Origin: Escarpia spicata
Taxonomy: Eukaryota; Annelida; Polychaeta; Sabellida; Siboglinidae
Direction: 5' to 3'
Length of the DNA: 64,000 nucleotides
NCBI GenBank assembly: GCA_963995525.1
Contig: OZ023206.1
Coordinates: 23,530,277-23,594,276 of the forward strand
Below are positions 60,959-64,000 of this stretch, one piece after another. The notes under the pieces were generated by a model, which saw nothing but the letters and a program-made list of their open reading frames with translations, did not search any database and was not told the DNA's origin. The position numbers and the translations under genes were made by a program. Position 1 is the stretch's first letter. Each line of letters begins with the position of its first letter.

Positions 60959-61345
60959 CTACACGAGGAGTATTGTGGTATTCTAGAAGTCCTCGCTGGA
61001 AATTCTCATCGTCCAGATTTCCATTCACGGTTGTTGTTGTGATGAGTTTTTCCATTGTTTTCACCGCAGCCTCGGCATGTCCGTTAGACTGGTGGTGATG
61101 TTGTGTGGATGGTGCGGGACGAACGCCCCAGCGTTTTAAGAACTGGTTAAACTCACGAGACGCGAACTGAGGATCACCATCAGCTCTAAATCGCACTGAG
61201 ACTCCAAGCTCCACGAATGCTCGGCGACATGCATAGATGGTGTGGCGGGATGTAGTCTTAGACTTTGGGAAATAGAAGACCACAGGCCATCCCGAGAGTC
61301 GATCTACATAGACGAGATAATCTCGTCCGGCGTAGTGGAAGAGTC
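60915..61345 (-). pseudogene. Ty3/Gypsy-like integrase core
   Basis: Contains DYLVYVDRLSGWPVVFYFPK (second half of the D-block), then SVRFRADGDPQFASREFNQF (D) and HHQSNGHAEAAVKTMEKLI (E), giving the D-D-E retroviral-type integrase core, plus a YHNTPR block. One frame off from the zinc-finger segment above it, with the shift near 61345. Confidence 0.85.
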
Positions 61346-61705
61346 TGCTGACACATCTTCAAACACCCTGTTTGGTAGAGGTTCTGATCTCAGTGGTTCG
61401 CGTTGCTGAGAAGGTCGGAGTTCTTGGCATTTGTTGCAACTTGCCACTGTCGAAGCGATATCGTTACTAATGCCAGGCCAGTACACCTTTTGTCTCGCCC
61501 TGCATTTCGTTCTATTGGTCCCTTGGTGCGAGTCATGAAGACGCGCTAAGACTTCATGTCGAACTGACATGGGCACGACAATACGAGGTCCAAAGAGGAC
61601 TATCCCGTCGACCACTGACCGCTCATTTGTGATGTTCCAGAATTGTAATGACACTAGCGTTTGCTTTGTGTCTTGAAGACGGGAAGCCATTCTAGACGTT
61701 GACAA
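61304..61705 (-). pseudogene. Ty3/Gypsy-like integrase zinc finger and first catalytic Asp
   Basis: VLARLHDSHQGTNRTKCRAR, then KVYWPGISNDIASTV and CNKCQELR form the H-H-C-C integrase finger. FEDVSAD begins the core domain before the frameshift. RT and RNase H, which should lie above 61705, are absent, so the copy is truncated. Confidence 0.85.
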
Positions 61706-61929
61706 TGAGAGTTTTGTACTGTTCGTCTTGCGACTGTTCTAAGTTAATCTAGTATCGGGTCACATAGGTGATCTTGCTAATCATCTTGATAGTCTTCATG
61801 TACGATTCTGGATGCATTGATGGTTACCGCGTGAACGTGGCGTTCTGCTTGTTCTTCTGCTTATCAATCCTCCTCTGATGGATCCGACACAGGTGCACGT
61901 GACAAAGCATCAGGGGTCTTATGCATGAA

Positions 61930-61953
61930 CCGAGACAATGAGCGTTGTCTCGG
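61930..61953. other. Perfect 9-bp hairpin
   Basis: CCGAGACAA, TGAGCG, TTGTCTCGG. Two diverged half-copies of the same phrase (GCAGACAACTATAAGTTTCGG and GCAGTTGTCTCTGACTATTTCG) follow within 170 bases. Function unknown. Confidence 0.7.
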
Positions 61954-64000
61954 ACTATTTACGAACGTCGGGACTTTGACGGGATAATCACTATGCATGA
62001 ACGCAGACAACTATAAGTTTCGGACTTTCCGCGGGACGAAACGACACGATTTTTAGACCTGCTATAACGCTGGCCTAAACGCAGTTGTCTCTGACTATTT
62101 CGTAATTAATGGCTGCCATTGGCGTTGTGTTTATGTGATCGGATGAGTTGACAAGACCAATTACTGCATTCTAGCGCCACAACAGCAATATAAATGTCAC
62201 AATGAATTCGTTAATCGAACAGAATCAAACCACTGTTCAGGTAAGTGAGGACTCAGAGTAGTTATTATCGAACTTTACCGTGCATATAGTGTCTGTGAAT
62301 GTAACAGTAACGACTAACGTGTGTCCAATCGATAAACTTTATCAGATATCCCGGGTATCACTGGATATTTTATTAAATACGTTGTTAGTCGGATATAGTC
62401 ACTGGAAGTATGATAGTCCGACCAAAAGTTATCATGTTCGACGAAATATTAGGCCCTATGCAAACAGGATTTTCGGACGACGTATTTTACTAGAACATCT
62501 ATCAGAAAAGGTGGTAGGTCTACTACCGGTACCGCATCGCCGTCGAGGCAAATCGGTGATAGTGATGAAAGCATATATTTCACCTTTTTGTCCGACTGTC
62601 TACGTAATTGTACTGGACTTGAGTTGTACTAGTCATAGGAAAGACAACGAACGGTCCCGTGGCATCTTTCAAACACGCCTATACTAGTATAGACCTTTCC
62701 ATAAATAAATTTGTTTGTCGTGGTTGCGAAGCATGTTTCTGTCGTTGAACTATCGTATGTTACTCTAAACATATTTAGAGTAACAACTTGTTGGCATTTC
62801 ATGGATGTAATATAACGGCTAGTTATTTAGAATATTGATAATGTATGCAAGTGTGCTTAGATTGTTTACAAAACGGCATGTCAAACCTAGCATAAATAAT
62901 ATTCGAATCACGATAAATTAAAATACGAGTATTCAAGAGCAGGACATACTACGCATTTTCGAGTAACCAATATTTTATTAGATATGTATTGTGAGGTAAA
63001 CAATGTTTCCATAATTTATCAAACCAAGAATCCGGTAAGCCTTCTTATTATGACCAGTTACTTATATACAGGCTACTATAGCCTATTCAAGGAATTTCAT
63101 TATACACAAATATAATTTATAAATGTTATTGAAACAAAAACAAATGGCCGCATGTTCATATCATTAATATTGTTTGTCATAACACCTGAGCTACTGGAAT
63201 ATTTACCAGCTCTGATAACACTGTCTGTTGTGTAGTGTAGGCCAAGTTTCATGTCACTGTACAGTGTCAGTGTACCTTTTTCATGACATCTTGTCACACT
63301 ACTCGAATATCAGGAGGGAGCTTTTTAGTTTTGACAATTTTAAAATTAAGGAAGCAGGATTTTTACCAGTGACAAAGGACATGTGTCAATCACATGTAAT
63401 TAAATGTAGACATACAATTACAAATCATCCGTCATCACCAACGTTGAAGGTATACACTAAAAATGGTATTTTTCAGCAGAATACACAAACAATTGGTGTC
63501 TAATTAATGTTTTTAAATATATGTTATTACTTGTGTTAAACAAAAAACCAAATGGTAACAATACCATAGCTAATATTCAAATAGTTCATTCTGACATACA
63601 TTCTGACACTTCAGCATTGCAGTACAATCTCTTCTGCGGTACGCTTGCAGTCAAGTATATGAATGGTGCATACTAATTGTCTTATTGCCAAAACTGGGTT
63701 GACATAACTTGCTATTGAAACAAAGGATACGACTTTTTTAAGAGGTAGTTACATTCTATCCTATGCTATGCTTCATTGATGATGCATCCTGGTTGCTTTA
63801 ATTGTTCTATTTATAGGGCGAGCTATATTTTATCTGTACCATTTCTGCGATTGCACCGTATTTCCTCATTTCACTATGCAGCCATTTTAAAATTAGAAAA
63901 TGTTCTCCTTCAGAACTGGACACTCTGCATCTGCTATCAGGAGTCAGCCATTCTTTCTTCTTGTCTGCTTGATGAAGCCAATCTACTGACAGTTGCTGAT
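61954..64000. other. Intergenic to window end, nothing recognised
   Basis: Open frames at 62280-62687 and 63228-63503 (plus) lack recognised domains and clear splice context, and are not called as genes. The stretch is otherwise AT-rich and non-repetitive by eye. Confidence 0.4.

Noticed and set aside
62280..62687. 135-codon plus-strand frame
   Set aside because: No domain recognised. It lies in plain AT-rich sequence and is not distinguishable from chance.

Overview
This window looks like nuclear DNA of a marine invertebrate, most likely a mollusc or another lophotrochozoan. The signs are spliced genes with GT-AG introns, very long (AC)n/(TG)n microsatellites, many decayed retrotransposons of several classes (DIRS-like, CR1-like, Jockey-like, L2-like, RTE-like, Ty3/Gypsy), a Patched-domain gene of a kind expanded in invertebrates, and an animal fatty-acid-synthase-like polyketide synthase. 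The species cannot be fixed from the sequence alone.

Layout. 0-3.1 kb: remnants of a DIRS-like retroelement on the minus strand (RT, gag-like zinc finger, ORF1 start) and a piece of an SGNH-hydrolase ORF. 3.9-6.6 kb: a dispersed-repeat copy, then a heavily mutated Jockey-like non-LTR element. 7-13.3 kb: long microsatellites, an inverted 80-bp repeat pair, an L2-like RT fragment and an inverted 16-bp minisatellite. 13.9-15.4 kb: a 55-bp minisatellite, a CpG-rich patch and a ~160-bp tandem array. 15.4-16.1 kb: a frameshifted repeat-type ORF. 17.3-18.4 kb (minus): the C-terminal half of a Patched domain-containing (PTCHD3-like) membrane protein. 24.0-27.6 kb (minus): a CR1-type LINE with a PHD-like finger and SGNH esterase in ORF1 and an internal deletion of the endonuclease. 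29-34.3 kb: several copies of one dispersed repeat, one holding a 240-bp (AC)n, with a Gypsy-like gag remnant and a homogeneous 48-bp minisatellite. 38.0-38.6 kb: a 600-bp trinucleotide array.

The centrepiece is 41.6-53.1 kb on the plus strand: nine coding exons of an animal FAS-like polyketide synthase of about 2,420 residues, ordered ketosynthase, acyltransferase, dehydratase, ketoreductase structural subdomain, degenerate enoylreductase, ketoreductase, acyl carrier protein and thioesterase. Catalytic residues of KS, AT, DH, KR, ACP and TE are all visible. The ER lacks a recognisable NADPH glycine motif, and the TE looks like a type II/medium-chain hydrolase rather than the usual FAS thioesterase. 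The last exon carries four lesions: a two-base frameshift in a TG run, an in-frame TAA, an in-frame TGA and a one-base frameshift in a G run. The locus is therefore either a recent pseudogene or a partly mis-assembled or allelic copy of a working gene.

Downstream, an RTE-like LINE lies tail-on to the PKS 3' end. It is followed by a 3.3-kb G-rich minisatellite with a ~15-bp period (56.9-60.2 kb) that abuts a frameshifted Ty3/Gypsy integrase region (60.3-61.8 kb). Most long reading frames outside the PKS, the Patched gene and the mobile elements are artefacts of simple repeats.
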